A stretch of 64,000 bases of DNA, from positions 1,737,504 to 1,801,503 of the forward strand of contig NW_003314288.1 in the NCBI RefSeq assembly GCF_000143415.4. The letters run 5' to 3'. The notes below the pieces were generated by a model. That model was not told the origin of the DNA and did no database searches. It worked only from the letters and a program-made list of their open reading frames with translations. Source of the DNA: Selaginella moellendorffii. Its lineage: Eukaryota > Streptophyta > Lycopodiopsida > Selaginellales > Selaginellaceae. The translations under genes were made by a program, and so were the position numbers. Below, one piece after another: positions 11,341-22,159 of this stretch; position 1 is the stretch's first letter, and each line of letters opens with the position of its first letter.

Positions 11341-11692
11341 TATGAGATTGCTTGGTCCAGAAAGATGGTGGTGCTTAGCAGGCAAGGAAGAGCTCTGGAA
11401 CTACGTGGGTGATGAGAGGTCCCAGGGAATGAGAGCTGGGGGGTATGTGGTTGGTGACTGGAAGTTGAGTGTTCAGGGCCTTTCGGGATTTTGGCTTCAA
11501 GACCGAGGGAGAACGATGAGTTCCTTGGCGAGTGATGCCGGTCGAGTGATGAAGTGGTGGACTTTCTGGCGGACAAGGAGTTATCTGGTATCTGTATTCT
11601 GTAGGGATCTGCCTGAGAGCTGCGTTGTTTCTGATAGCAAGCATTCTTCTTCTAGAGACAACATGGCTGTTGTTATTGTTTGATTCAAGTGA
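11341..11692 (+). pseudogene. PP2C pseudogene with multiple deletions
   Basis: Matches the 3' half of the intact PP2C (10465-10960): AAGATGGTGGT, GTGCTTAGCAGGCAAGGA, GTGGGTGATGAGAG, GGGATTTTGGCTTCAAGACC and a long terminal block TTTCTGATAGCAAGCATTC through GATTCAAGTGA. Several deletions shift the frame and an early stop (TGA) sits in the terminal block. The 3' end runs straight into the start of PPR3. Confidence 0.85.
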
Positions 11693-11702
11693 CTTTTCCT
11701 TC

Positions 11703-13496
11703 ATGATCTCGGCTGCGATCTTTGCCGAGCAGCTCAGATCCTGTGCCAAGCTCGAGGATCTCGTCCGAGGGAAGCAGATCCACAGTTCTATCCGTCAATC
11801 CTACCTCCGCAACGACAGATTCCTTGCAAATTTGCTCATAGACATGTATGGCAAATGCGGGTGCCTGGATTCCGCTGTAAGCGTCTTCCAAGCCATTTCC
11901 AATCCAAATGTCTTCTCGTGGAATATCATAATCGCTGCCTGCTCTCACAACTCGGATCTTGAACTAGGTACATTATATTTCATGAAAATGAGCCAACGAG
12001 ATGCTTTGTCCTGGACAACACTTGTTTCTGCATATGCCCATAGAGGGCAATTGCTACTAGCACAGAAAATATTTTCTGCCATGCCGATGTGGGACGCTGT
12101 GTCGTGGAACTCACTGATGTGGGGACTCGCGGAGGATGGTCAAATTGAAGAGGCGTGGAAGATGATCCATGCAATGCCAGTACCAGACATAGTATCATGG
12201 ACCGTGATCATCCAAGCACTCGCTGATGCCGGCGACGTTCCAAGAGCTCGAGAAATATTCGATGCGATGATCCAGAGAAATGGAGTCACTTGGCAATTGC
12301 TCGTCAGCGGGTATGCCCAGCTCGGGCATACGAACGATGCAAAGTTCCTGTTTGGTCGAATGCCACAGCACAGCCTCGTGTCGTGGAACTCAATGCTTGC
12401 TTGTTATTCGCAATCCGGGAATCTCGGGGAGTCAAAGAAAACGTTTGATGGAATGAGAATAAAGGACGTGGCATCTTGGACTAGCATCATGACAGCATAT
12501 GCCCGTTGTGGGCATCTTGCAGATGCCGAGAGAATTTTCACCGAGATGCCAAAGAAGGACGTGGTTGCATGGAACGCTCTCGCGGTGGCCTACAACGACA
12601 TGGAAATGTTTGAGAGGTGCGACGAATGTTACAAGAAGATGCCGCATTGGAATTTGGTGTCTCTCAATGGGTATCTCCACATGATATGCATTGAAAATGC
12701 CAAACAAGCCAAGGAGTTCTTCGATTCTATGCCAAGGAAGAACTCAATCTCCTGGAACAACATCCTGGCAGCCAGCCTCCGCCATCACAAACTCACAGAC
12801 ACGAAGGCGGTGTTTGATCGATCGCCAAAACACACTCCAGTGGCCTTAAGCACGATGCTCCAAGCGCTTGTCCTGGAAGGTGATCACAGCTCCTTCGACC
12901 AAGCAGAGCTTCTCTATCGCGAAATCCCGAACAAGGAACAGGACCTCTTTGCGTCGAGCCTCATGATCGCGGGGTACGCCCAGCGTGGAGAGCTAGATAA
13001 ATCCAGGAGAGTGTTCGATTCCATGGAAGCGTGGGACTTTGTGTCGTGGACGGCGATCATCCAGGCCCACGCTCACAATGCCCAGATCGATCCGGCGCTA
13101 GAGCTCCTGCGACTGATGTGCCTAGATGGCTCCAGCAGCCCAAATGAGGTGACCCTCCTCGCCATCCTCAATGGCTTCGCCCATTGCGGCTTGGCGGAGG
13201 AATGCTGCGCTTTCTTCCTCTCAATCGAGCCCGACTTTGGAATCCATCCCACACTGGACCACTACTGCTGCGTGGCTGACCTGCTCGGCCGCGCCCGGCG
13301 GTTGGACGAGGCCGAGGAGCTCGTCGCCACCATGCCCTTCCTCCCAGACGCCATCGCGTGGGCAACGCTGCTGGGAGCCTGCCGGATCCACGGGGATGCC
13401 GCCCGGGGAGCCAGGATCTATGGCCGGGTCATGGACCTGGATCCCACTCACGCGCCATCGCTGCTGCTCGCCTCGCGCATTGCGGCCGACGAGTGA
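11703..13496 (+). CDS. PPR protein with S-type repeat array (PPR3)
   Basis: Intronless, 597 aa from ATG 11703 (MISAAIFAEQLRSCAK). An earlier in-frame ATG at 11625 lies in the PP2C pseudogene, read out of its own frame, so it is not preferred. A starting region (HSSIRQSYLRNDRFLANLL, DMYGKCGCLDSA) is followed by about twelve S-type repeats, some quite degenerate (for example VVAWNALAVAYNDMEMFE). It ends with P2 (NEVTLLAILNGFAHCGL), L2 (LDHYCCVADLLGRARRL), S2 (PDAIAWATLLGACRIHGD) and a cut E1 (APSLLLASRIAADE). No E2, E+ or DYW. Likely an organelle RNA-binding protein. Confidence 0.85.
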   Translation: MISAAIFAEQLRSCAKLEDLVRGKQIHSSIRQSYLRNDRFLANLLIDMYGKCGCLDSAVSVFQAISNPNVFSWNIIIAACSHNSDLELGTLYFMKMSQRDALSWTTLVSAYAHRGQLLLAQKIFSAMPMWDAVSWNSLMWGLAEDGQIEEAWKMIHAMPVPDIVSWTVIIQALADAGDVPRAREIFDAMIQRNGVTWQLLVSGYAQLGHTNDAKFLFGRMPQHSLVSWNSMLACYSQSGNLGESKKTFDGMRIKDVASWTSIMTAYARCGHLADAERIFTEMPKKDVVAWNALAVAYNDMEMFERCDECYKKMPHWNLVSLNGYLHMICIENAKQAKEFFDSMPRKNSISWNNILAASLRHHKLTDTKAVFDRSPKHTPVALSTMLQALVLEGDHSSFDQAELLYREIPNKEQDLFASSLMIAGYAQRGELDKSRRVFDSMEAWDFVSWTAIIQAHAHNAQIDPALELLRLMCLDGSSSPNEVTLLAILNGFAHCGLAEECCAFFLSIEPDFGIHPTLDHYCCVADLLGRARRLDEAEELVATMPFLPDAIAWATLLGACRIHGDAARGARIYGRVMDLDPTHAPSLLLASRIAADE

Positions 13497-16400
13497 TCGC
13501 GAGCATACGCGCATTTCATGTTTTAGTCGAAAGTGTAATTATATTAAATAAGTGGCACTAACCAAAAAGAAGAATTTCTAACTTACTATTAGAATCCCTC
13601 ACCAGAGGCAGATTATGTCCAATTCAATGAGCGGAGCCTTGTTCTTTTCAGGAATGTGTCTCCCAAGGGCTTTGAAAGCAGTGCTGAAGCTGTAGATCAT
13701 ACCCCGATCTTCATGCTGGATAATGTTGGAGGCACAGTGAGTGAACGGATATGCGATGGTGTAAGATCGTTTTGAGGGACCGCGAGCCTGGAGAGCAGCA
13801 ATGTTGATATTGCTCGCCACCTGGTTGCAGAGCAAGGTGGAACACTGTGGGAGGTATGACTTGACAATGGTGTGTGAGAGGGGGGATTCTAGCGTTCCAG
13901 TTGATGGCCAAGGATATGCCCACCCCCAAATGTATGGTAAAATGTTTAAAATATTAGATATATATTAGATAAATATGTTAGATAATGCATTCCCTGGATG
14001 ATGAGCTTGCTCCTACTTGCTTCGCTATCAACAATAGTATGTGAATTGATTTTTATTATGTCCAAAAAATTACGTTCCAAAACAAATTGGGCTTCCAAGT
14101 TGAGGTTCATTGTTATCTTTGATATTACAAGAAACCTATAAATCATCCTTCATCTACTGACTAGCACTTGAAATTACACCTTTTGAAGGATGATAAATTA
14201 AGTGTCTTAATGGTCATCAAACTCAACCATGAATCAAATTTTAGTATTTTCTTAATAAATATAACAATTATTTGTAAGTTAATCTTCTAGAGCTAAATTA
14301 ACAATTCTAACAGTTTGGCAGGATTCTAAGCCGGTCACATTGCCAATTTGTCTGATTAATTGGCTGAAAATGACAGTTGCTAAGACTCTTAGAACCAAAA
14401 TCCTTTTTAGGATCACCATGATGCCAAACCTTTACCTGGTATGATCAGTAATGGTGCTTCAATACCACTGATATCCACCCAAATCCTACCTTCTGTATTT
14501 CTCCCTCCTTTTATACCTTGACATACCTTGCTCACCAAGCCTAAACCATCCAAGCCAAAACTATCCACCATCCAAACATGTAGAGTCCCATATAACATCA
14601 TAAATGGAACCCCAAAAGTTCATTCCCATCATTATATTCCAAGCGCTTGTTTTCAGATACCTGGAGTAGCAAACAATGAAACTTTCGTTGTCAAGCCTCA
14701 GTTACTTGCATTTCTCCTCACCTCATTGTAATAGAGTCTTGAATTGCATTTGTGGAACCATTGAATGCAAGATTTAATAGGTATAGCCCATATCCAAGGG
14801 GAGCACACGCTACTTTACTTCCTTTTACACTACCCTGCATAAAAAGAAGAAAAATATCAAAAATCAAAAAATCACACAACCTTGAATAATGCAAAAATGG
14901 AAACACCTCCAACAATGAGAAAGGTGCAAAGGTATTCAAGACACTACAAAATTGTCCTCATGAGCATCACTGGATTCAAAAGAGAAAAAAGGGAGCACAC
15001 ATAAATACCAGCCAGCTTTTCAGATTCATTACATATACTTGCAATTGTTTTTGATGATTTTGTCAAAACCTGGAAACAAAACTCTCAACTATAAACTTTA
15101 AAGAACAAGTGAGAAAAGCAAGTGAAATCTAAAAGCTCATCTAGGATAGCTGTTTTAAAGCCTAGATTCCACAAGCGAGATCAATAGAATTTATAATGTT
15201 GGCACTCCAATAGGCCCATATTGGAGCTTGGGAGGTTCTCTTAAGGATAAGCATTGAAAAAAAAGAGTAGCAGTGTGAGCTCTTCCACTGCAACAAGACA
15301 TTATTGACACTAAAGCCTCCATTTTGGAAATGGAAAATATTAATTTGAGAAATGTTGACAATACTAATATGTATGATTAACTTTATCACAGGTATATTAT
15401 GGCCATAATTATGTCCTTGCCCTTGTTCTTAAAAATAGGTAATAATAGCATCAATCTCTCCTTATTCTTAAATATATAGTATCAATTTTTATTAAAACAA
15501 GAGTATCTCTTATAGAAAGTGGAACTTGCAACTATGAGTGGAAAAAGTGATATTTTATAATGTTATGTCTATCGAAGAATATTATTAAAGGTGGCTAGAA
15601 CAAGTGCATGCAGAAGTCCCACAAAGTTATGATAGAATCCTAGCTATAATATACTTAACTTGGTCTGCTTTGATAAATTTGGCTTTGTATGAAATAAAAA
15701 GCTTAACATCAAATTGCATAATTAATTTAAATAACTTTTTGATGAAGACAATGTAATTACTAGAAAATATTGTTACAATTATAACATATCCAAATACATG
15801 TTTGAAAATGTCCATGAGTGGCTATGCTCAAACCACCCACTCCCTTTGGAATAATGTGGGAAACTCATGTAAACACCATGTATCATACTCAAAATGGTAG
15901 GTGGCAATTATTGTAAAGTGATTGAACTAACATCTTTAGTAAAATCAAAGGAGAAAGTTATTGCAAAGGAATATGAAATTTAATTCCTTTATTAAAGTGC
16001 TCAGTTTATATATAGGAATAAGTTGTTTAAATTGAAATCAATTCGATAAATAATAATATATAATATCATTAATATCAAATATCAAATCAAAATACAAAAA
16101 AAAATCGCTTTCCTGAAAACTTAATCCACCTTACATAACTTCTCCTAGAATGTGAAGTTTAGGTCACAAAAAGCAAGGGCATATTCACTGAATACTTCAA
16201 AGCTTTCAGGGAAATCGAGCTTTGTCTGTCGCATGCTTTCAATATGCTCTTTCCGCAAGCTTCAAGACGCTCGTAGACGCTTAGATTTTCTGACGAATAG
16301 AGACGAAGAAATCCACTCCACACTCCCCAGCACTTTCAAATGCATTTTCCCTGTGGTAGGAAGTTCACCCTCGTCACTAAGCAATCGATCCGACTCGCGA

Positions 16401-16536
16401 GAAAAATTTACCACCATTCTTACCAAAATATTTTCCAACACAAATAAGCAAACAAAACCACAAAGACTGGCATTGATCCGAGAACAAATCCCAGACTCGC
16501 GATCTCTCCCTCTCGATCGATCCATCATCTCATAGA
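13497..16536. other. Long AT-rich region without clear genes
   Basis: About 3 kb, clearly more AT-rich than the gene-dense flanks, especially 13920-16150. Only short open frames occur. The best are two overlapping minus-strand frames at 13599-13929 (containing SYTIAYPFTHCASNIIQ and GVGISLAINWNARIPPL) and one at 14413-14601 (KGGRNTEGRIWVDISGIEAP). I do not recognise a family in any of them. It may be decayed transposon or gene DNA. No terminal repeats or tRNA-like primer site were seen by eye. Confidence 0.45.
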
Positions 16537-17025
16537 TCAGCGCTTGCCGCCACCGCCGCCGAGCTTGGGCCCCTTGGAGACAGGCCCCCGCTGGATGGGG
16601 GCTTTCACCTTGGTGGCCTTAGACAGCACTTCGGCCTTCTTCGCCTTCTTCTCGTCCTTGGTCTTCTTGATTCTCTCCTTGATCTCCTTGAGCGCCGCCT
16701 GGCGTGCCGCTTCTCTCACCTCCGTCTTCTCGGCCCTCTTCTTCTGGATCACCTCCAGCGACGCGCCGACGATGGAGCGCGAGTAGGGCTTGGTGTTGGC
16801 CCGGCGCTTCCTCTTCACCGCCTCGGCCTGGGCGTCCTTCTTGTTGGCCTTGCGGTAGAGCTGCGTCCAGGTGAGCTTCACGGGCTTGAGCCGGTTGTGG
16901 AAGTAGCGCTTGCACTTCGAGTTCACGAAGAGGAACACCTGCGAATCAGCTCGCACGAAGCGAATGCCGCGACCCGGGTAGATCTTGGCACCGCTGAAGC
17001 GGCATACCTCCGTCTTGAGCACCAT
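16537..17025 (-). CDS. RPL24: 60S ribosomal protein L24 (eL24)
   Basis: Complete intronless 162-aa eL24 of the large cytosolic ribosomal subunit. The start [58 protein letters not shown] and [18 protein letters not shown] are family hallmarks. A Lys/Glu-rich helical tail follows, ending [11 protein letters not shown]. Most plant RPL24 genes have introns, so the lack of them here is notable but fits this compact genome. The gene is divergent from POR (290 bp between start codons), with a telo-box in between. Confidence 0.96.
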   Translation of the reverse strand: MVLKTEVCRFSGAKIYPGRGIRFVRADSQVFLFVNSKCKRYFHNRLKPVKLTWTQLYRKANKKDAQAEAVKRKRRANTKPYSRSIVGASLEVIQKKRAEKTEVREAARQAALKEIKERIKKTKDEKKAKKAEVLSKATKVKAPIQRGPVSKGPKLGGGGGKR

Positions 17026-17075
17026 CGCCGCCCTCCTCTCTCCCCTTCGGCCGGCTGCGCAAGAACCCTAGAAGG

Positions 17076-17084
17076 AAACCCTAA
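17076..17084 (-). promoter_or_regulatory. Telo-box upstream of RPL24
   Basis: AAACCCTAA on the plus strand (TTAGGGTTT toward RPL24), 51 bp before the RPL24 start codon. Telo-boxes are a known promoter element of plant ribosomal-protein and translation genes. Confidence 0.6.
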
Positions 17085-17315
17085 ACCTAACTTTTTTGGC
17101 CTGCTTACCCACCGGGTTCGATTCCTGTCAACACCTCTAAACCCTGAACCCCGTGCTCAGGGCTTTAGTGGATAAACCACATGGGCCATGACACGTGGCG
17201 GGCATCGAATGGCCCCGCTCAGAGATTTTTGCGGATAAGAATATTTGAGATTTTATAACCTAGGGGACGGGACAGAGGACGAGAGAGATCTTTTGTTCTT
17301 GCGGAGGAGCTGGCT

Positions 17316-18742
17316 ATGGCGGCAGTGGCGTCGTCCTCGGCCACTCTCGGCCTCGCCGCCAACAAAGAGGTACATTTGCAGCATCCCGCATTGGGGATGT
17401 AATTCCGCTCGGGAATCACAAATGTGTGTCTGGATTTCAGGTTCTCGCCACATCCGCGAGCAATGCCGGCGCTTCTTCGTTCCTCGGCGCCAAAGTGCGC
17501 TGGAATCCGACAATTCAGGTAGAAATCTCGTGTTCTTGTCGAGAATTCACCGAATTCTGTGCGATTTCTCCAGGGTCTCCACGCTGCGAGGCAAATCAGC
17601 GCTCCTTCCACGGGCATCAGAGCTGTGGCTGCGCCGGTAGAGACAGCCCGGCCAAAGGAGGCGAAGAAGACGGCCAGGCAATCCACGGTGATAATTACGG
17701 GGGCTTCTTCCGGGCTGGGCCTCGCCACCGCCAAGGTTCTAGCCGAGACTGGCGAGTGGCACGTCGTCATGGCGTGCCGGGACTTTCTAAAGGCCGAGAA
17801 GGCCGCGCGCTCGGCCGGGATTCCAAAGGGGAACTACACTGTCATGCATCTCGACCTCGCCTCGCTCGACAGTGTCAAGCAGTTTGTGGAGAGCTTCCGG
17901 CGCTCCGGAAGGCCGCTGGATTGCCTGGTTTGCAATGCGGCGGTCTACTTCCCGACTGCCAAGGAGCCGACTTACAGCGCCGAGGGATTCGAGCTGAGCG
18001 TGGCGACGAATCACTTGGGCCACTACCTGCTGTCCCGGATGCTGCTGGAGGACATGGAGAAGTCGGATCATGCCTCTCGACGGATGATCATCGTCGGCTC
18101 CATCACAGGTAAGAAGACGAAGAATCTCGCGAAGATGGATCGAGTGACGAGAGTTTTTCTTGAGTAGGGAACACCAACACGCTGGCTGGCAACGTTCCTC
18201 CAAAAGCCAACCTTGGAGACCTCCGGGGCCTCGCGGCTGGGCTAAACGGAGTCCAGTCCTCCCCCATGATCGACGGCGAAGGCTTCGACGGTGCCAAGGC
18301 GTACAAGGACAGCAAGGTGTGTAATATGCTCACAATGCAAGAGCTCCATCGCAGATACCACGAAGACACTGGCATCGTCTTCGCGTCGCTCTATCCCGGC
18401 TGCATTGCCACGACCGGGCTGTTTCGAGAGCACATCTCGCTCTTCAGGCTCTTGTTCCCGCCGTTCCAGAAGTACATCACCAAAGGGTTCGTGTCCGAGG
18501 AGGAATCCGGCAAGAGATTAGCTCAGGTACTGCGAAAAACCATTCCTTTTTCTTTCTCGATCTTAGAGCTTTCTCTCTGCTACCAGGTTGTGAGAGATCC
18601 GTGCCTTCAGAAGTCCGGAGTCTACTGGAGCTGGAACAACACCTCTCAATCGTTCGAGAACACGCTGTCCGAGGAAGCCAGTGATCCCGAGAAGGCCAAG
18701 AAGCTGTGGGAGATCAGCGAGAAACTAGTTGGACTGAGCTAG
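17316..18742 (+). CDS. POR: Light-dependent protochlorophyllide oxidoreductase, chloroplastic
   Basis: NADPH- and light-dependent enzyme reducing protochlorophyllide to chlorophyllide; acts in plastid membranes. Exons: 17316-17369, 17441-17518, 17574-18108, 18168-18536, 18587-18742. The first two small exons encode most of a Ser/Ala-rich transit peptide. The Rossmann motif [69 protein letters not shown], the catalytic [22 protein letters not shown] and the POR-specific [19 protein letters not shown] are all present. C-terminus VYWSWNN ... [11 protein letters not shown] is typical. Length and motifs match functional plant PORs. Confidence 0.97.
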
Positions 18743-18908
18743 CGAGAGATGAGACACACACGAACAGTGCAAGGAAAAATCACGCGCTAACTATCTAGAG
18801 AATATTTTGCCGAATGTTCCTGGTTTGAAATATTAGTGGTCAACTAGTCAACGAAAAAGTTTTTATCCGCCAATTATACAGATCGAAGAGATCTTACAAG
18901 GTCAACGC

Positions 18909-20231
18909 TCAGTCCCAATCCTCTTGGGTTTCATCCTCTTGCTCGTCAGATCCTCCCGGAGGTGACAATGCCAGAAGAACTTCGCCGAGAACTTCCAGGC
19001 CTTCGTGAAGATCCTTACCACTTTCCAGCGACAATCCTCCTCCTCCAGACGCTACTAAGTAGATCGATCCGGCTTTGATCTCGGACACGGTCCCCTTGTC
19101 CACGAGAAGCAGCAGCTCCTCGCTTGGATCATCGCTCTTCTTTCTCTGGAGCCGGAGTTCTCGAGCGTCCGGGAACAAGATGGTGATCGGGGACACCGCT
19201 GCTAGAACCGGCTTCCAGCCCGGGAGTGGCACCCAGCCCCGCCACGCCGTGCTCGACCTGTGAATTCTAAACGCTCCCTCGCCGAGAGCCCCGCCGGAAG
19301 GAGCCGCTTTGATCGAGCTCGCGTCCGGGTCCGCCACCGGGAGCATCACCAGCCCCGCGGTCTCTCCATACTCGAGCCTCACCACGCTCACCATCTTGGC
19401 CGGCTTCTCCTCCTTGCCTGCGAGTGCTTGTTTCTCCACGGGATCTTTCTCACCCAGCGAGCTCGACAGCAAACTCCTGGCGCTTTTCGAGGTGGCGAAC
19501 TCGAGAGCTTTCCTCAGCGCGTCCTCTCGCTCGCCATCCTTGAGCTCCTTGCTCTGGCGGTACCACCAGAAGGCCAGGCAGTCACCCGGATCCGATGAGA
19601 AGAACTCCCTCCCAAACTCACGCTTCCTCCGCTCGAAATCCTTGAGCGCCCTCGCCACGTCCCTGGCGGCCTTGGAGTCGCCCATGGCCCTCTCGATCAC
19701 GTACTCCGCCGCCACGCGCCGCTGGGGCGCGGACAAGATCCGGAGCTCGTAGAGAATGGCCGCGCCGCCGACATCGAAATCGAAGAACTCTAGCGATTTC
19801 GCGTCCATCCCAGTGGAGATGAGAGTGTCCCTCACCTGGCACGCCACCACAATCTGGTTTTGCTCCACGCCCGTGAGCCCCGTCGCCTCGTCCAGTGACG
19901 CCGGCGTGTAGCCGGAGCGCATCAGTCCGGGGATGTGCTTGCCATAGTCGTGCCACTGTCCCCGCCGCTCCCGGACGATCTCTAGCTGCTGCTCGGGTGA
20001 CACCACCGATTCCAGCACGCCCGGCGGTGGGCGGAAGGGCTGATAGAAGGCGTCGCGCCCCCCTGGAGTGTTGCTGAGCAGCAATCTATCCCGCAGGCTG
20101 CTGCCACACGCGAATCGGGCGCCTCGCCTGATGCTTGGAGCTGCCGAGTGGATATTGGCGACGGGGGAGACGGGAATCCGGAAGGAGCAGCAGCCCAGGG
20201 CGTGAATCTCCATGCCCGCATTGCCCGCCAT
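18909..20231 (-). CDS. RAF1: Rubisco accumulation factor 1 (RAF1), chloroplastic
   Basis: Chaperone that assembles Rubisco large-subunit dimers in the chloroplast stroma. Single exon, 440 aa from ATG 20231 (MAGNAGMEIHALG). The frame is open to 20279, but that stretch contains a CCCTAA element typical of 5' leader DNA. After a transit peptide: YQPFRPPPGVLESVVS, QWHDYGKHIPGLMRSG, TGLTGVEQNQIVVACQVRD, LRILSAPQRRVAAEYV, DPGDCLAFWWYRQSKELKD, then a beta-rich C-terminal half (RLEYGETAGLVMLPVADPD, WVPLPGWKPVLAAVSP) and an acidic end. The first residues lie only 71 bp from the divergent start codon of the next gene. Confidence 0.9.
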   Translation of the reverse strand: MAGNAGMEIHALGCCSFRIPVSPVANIHSAAPSIRRGARFACGSSLRDRLLLSNTPGGRDAFYQPFRPPPGVLESVVSPEQQLEIVRERRGQWHDYGKHIPGLMRSGYTPASLDEATGLTGVEQNQIVVACQVRDTLISTGMDAKSLEFFDFDVGGAAILYELRILSAPQRRVAAEYVIERAMGDSKAARDVARALKDFERRKREFGREFFSSDPGDCLAFWWYRQSKELKDGEREDALRKALEFATSKSARSLLSSSLGEKDPVEKQALAGKEEKPAKMVSVVRLEYGETAGLVMLPVADPDASSIKAAPSGGALGEGAFRIHRSSTAWRGWVPLPGWKPVLAAVSPITILFPDARELRLQRKKSDDPSEELLLLVDKGTVSEIKAGSIYLVASGGGGLSLESGKDLHEGLEVLGEVLLALSPPGGSDEQEDETQEDWD

Positions 20232-20302
20232 GGCGTGACGCCAAAGAACCCTAAAGCTAAAACTATTTAAAGCTTTCAAGTGTAACCCTTTTTAGGGCAA
20301 GG
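20232..20302. promoter_or_regulatory. Very short divergent promoter (RAF1 / 2OG-like gene A)
   Basis: Only 71 bp separate the two start codons. It contains AACCCTAAA near 20248, a TATTTAAA-like element near 20264-20271 and TTTTTAGGG near 20290. No other spacer is available to drive either gene unless the promoters lie inside the neighbouring coding DNA. Confidence 0.45.
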
Positions 20303-21507
20303 ATGTTAGAACCAAAGTTCTCGTGGTGGGAGGATTGCGTCCCAGAGACCGCCAAGGCCAAGGAGCTCGTCAAGAAAGTTGGCCAGCTCAGCAGGACGTT
20401 CCTGTGCGCCGGCAGCGGTACGCTGCCTCTTCCCAAGGGTGGCCTTTCGATCTGGTTTCTCAAGGTATGTCCTTCTTGCTTTTGGAGTCGATTGTTCCTC
20501 TTCCTTCGCAGGCAGATGGCTCTCCGACGTTGCTGGCTTTCGATGGATCGACGAGTCCCTCCCCCGCGGCCGTGGAGGGAATCAAAGCCGCAAAGCCTCC
20601 GCTTGCCTGCGATCTGGACGTGCATCAACTCGGCAACCTCGCTGCCTCGCTCGTCCAGGACTACAGCGTCAAAGCCGAGCTCCACAAGCTCTGCCTCCGG
20701 GAGACCAAGGACAAGTTTGAGCTTGTCCGCGGTGGCGAAGCCAACTCCTCCATGGGAACTCTAGTGCTGGTTCTTCCGCTGCCACACACCGGCGGCGACG
20801 TGCTCGTCCACCCGGCATCTGGAAAATCTGGCGAGCTCAAGTTCCCCGTGACATCAAGTGGAGCATCAGAGCTTACCTGGGTGGCGTGCCTCCGGCCGCA
20901 CAGTGTCGACGTGGGCGAGATCGAGTCCGGGCAGCAGCTCGCGCTCTGGTACAACCTCTGCGCGACGGGGAAACGCAAGCGTGATGATCCCAAGAGGCTG
21001 CTTGGTGATCCAAAGTCTTCGCCTCTCTACTGGGTCCTCCGGGAGATTTACGAGGACGACGAGTTTTGCCCCGTCGCTGGCTGCATCCTGGGAATCCCTG
21101 GGACCGGAGATAAGCAGTGGGACGATATGATCGTGGAGATGGCGAAGGCGGCAGGCATGGGTGCGAAGAAGGTGGTGGTGTTTAGCCGGTCTGCTGGTGA
21201 CACTAGCATTAGTCTTTGCAGCGAGACTGGTGTGGGATTGAAGAGTGCTAAAGCGGTGGTGTGGTGCCGGGGCGTGGGTTCGTTTCATTGGGAGAGCGAT
21301 ATGGGAGCGATGTATGGCGATCAGTATGATTCTGTCAAGGCTGACGCGGTGATGGTGGTGGTGCCTTGCCTGGACAGGAGGCGGGCAAACCCGGGTGATG
21401 ACGATGGTCCGCTTGTGGACTATCAGATCATCTTGGAGGCATCTGATGATGGAGAAGACGAAGAGTGCCCTTTTTTCTTTTGGGACGAAGAGAAAGAGGA
21501 GGAGTGA
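20303..21507 (+). CDS. Degenerate 2OG-Fe(II) oxygenase-like protein, copy A
   Basis: Protein of 385 aa; exons 20303-20464 and 20512-21507. The layout resembles a poorly studied prolyl-hydroxylase-like family: an N-terminal GSGTLPLPKGGLSI element, YSVKAELHKLCL, GTLVLVLPLPHTGGDVLV, ELTWVACLRPH and ESGQQLALWYNL. In active members the segment before GTLVV has HxD and the one before SGYRLTLVYNL has a second His. Here those places read ELVRGGEANSS and SVDVGEIESG, so the iron ligands seem lost (alignment from memory). The C-terminal half has VAGCILGIPGT, AAGMGAKKVVVFSR and VVVPCLDRRRANPGDDD, ending very acidic. Function unknown; perhaps a non-catalytic scaffold. Tandem with copies B and C. Confidence 0.7.
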
Positions 21508-22159
21508 CGAAGAGGAAGTGAATTGCAACGGAAGAAGTTTAAAGGAGAGGGAGACAAACCTTTGAAATCTTTGCAGCAAAATATCAAATGAGCTTTTATT
21601 TCCACCTTGCAAATCCTCAACAGTACCCAGCTCTATACTGATAATTCTCTGCGTTTCTTCGTATTAGAACAAAACGGGTAGAGACAACTGAAGAGAACAA
21701 GAGCTCGATTTTCTTTCTCGTTCTCGTTCGTTCCTGTAGAGTCGACTTTTAGTGTCTTTTCATGTTGATCGGTGAAGCTTCTTATCATCGCTGTCAGCAG
21801 CACAAACATTTCTCATCGATGCGGCTGTGACACAAGAAAAAAGAGCTGGAGAGAACTAAAGAAAACGCGAACCTGATAACATGAAGCTCTGTCGAACCGT
21901 TGTTTTCTTGTGATCACAGTGATCACGTTGCTTTCCAATGTGTTTTTGGACCGTTGTTTTCATGTAGTTTGCACAGTCGTTGCCCTTCACTCCTTGGACC
22001 CTTGACCTACACTTGATTTGTTTCTAAAGTTGAACTGGTGTTCGTTCTTGTAGCATTCTCTTTTAAGACCGTTGTTCTTAAAAACCGTTGTTCCATAGCT
22101 CCATGATCCCTAAATCCAAATAAGAGCATAAATAACAACACCTAGGGCCAAAGTTGGCA
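21508..22159. other. Intergenic spacer between oxygenase-like copies A and B
   Basis: No gene. The right half carries four direct copies of ACCGTTGTT (listed separately). The left part holds the 3' region of copy A. Confidence 0.4.
21896..22094 (+). repeat. Four dispersed ACCGTTGTT copies
   Basis: ACCGTTGTT starts at 21896, 21950, 22068 and 22084. The first two are longer (ACCGTTGTTTTC). CCGTTG fits the MYB-binding core CNGTTR. They lie 65-265 bp before the start of copy B, a sensible promoter position. Confidence 0.5.

Noticed and set aside
16152-16535. Open frame of 127 codons next to RPL24
   Set aside because: No recognisable domain; overlaps the RPL24 3' region on the other strand.
17106-17126. 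tRNA T-arm-like GGGTTCGATTCC
   Set aside because: No acceptor, D or anticodon arms fit around it; a single short match.
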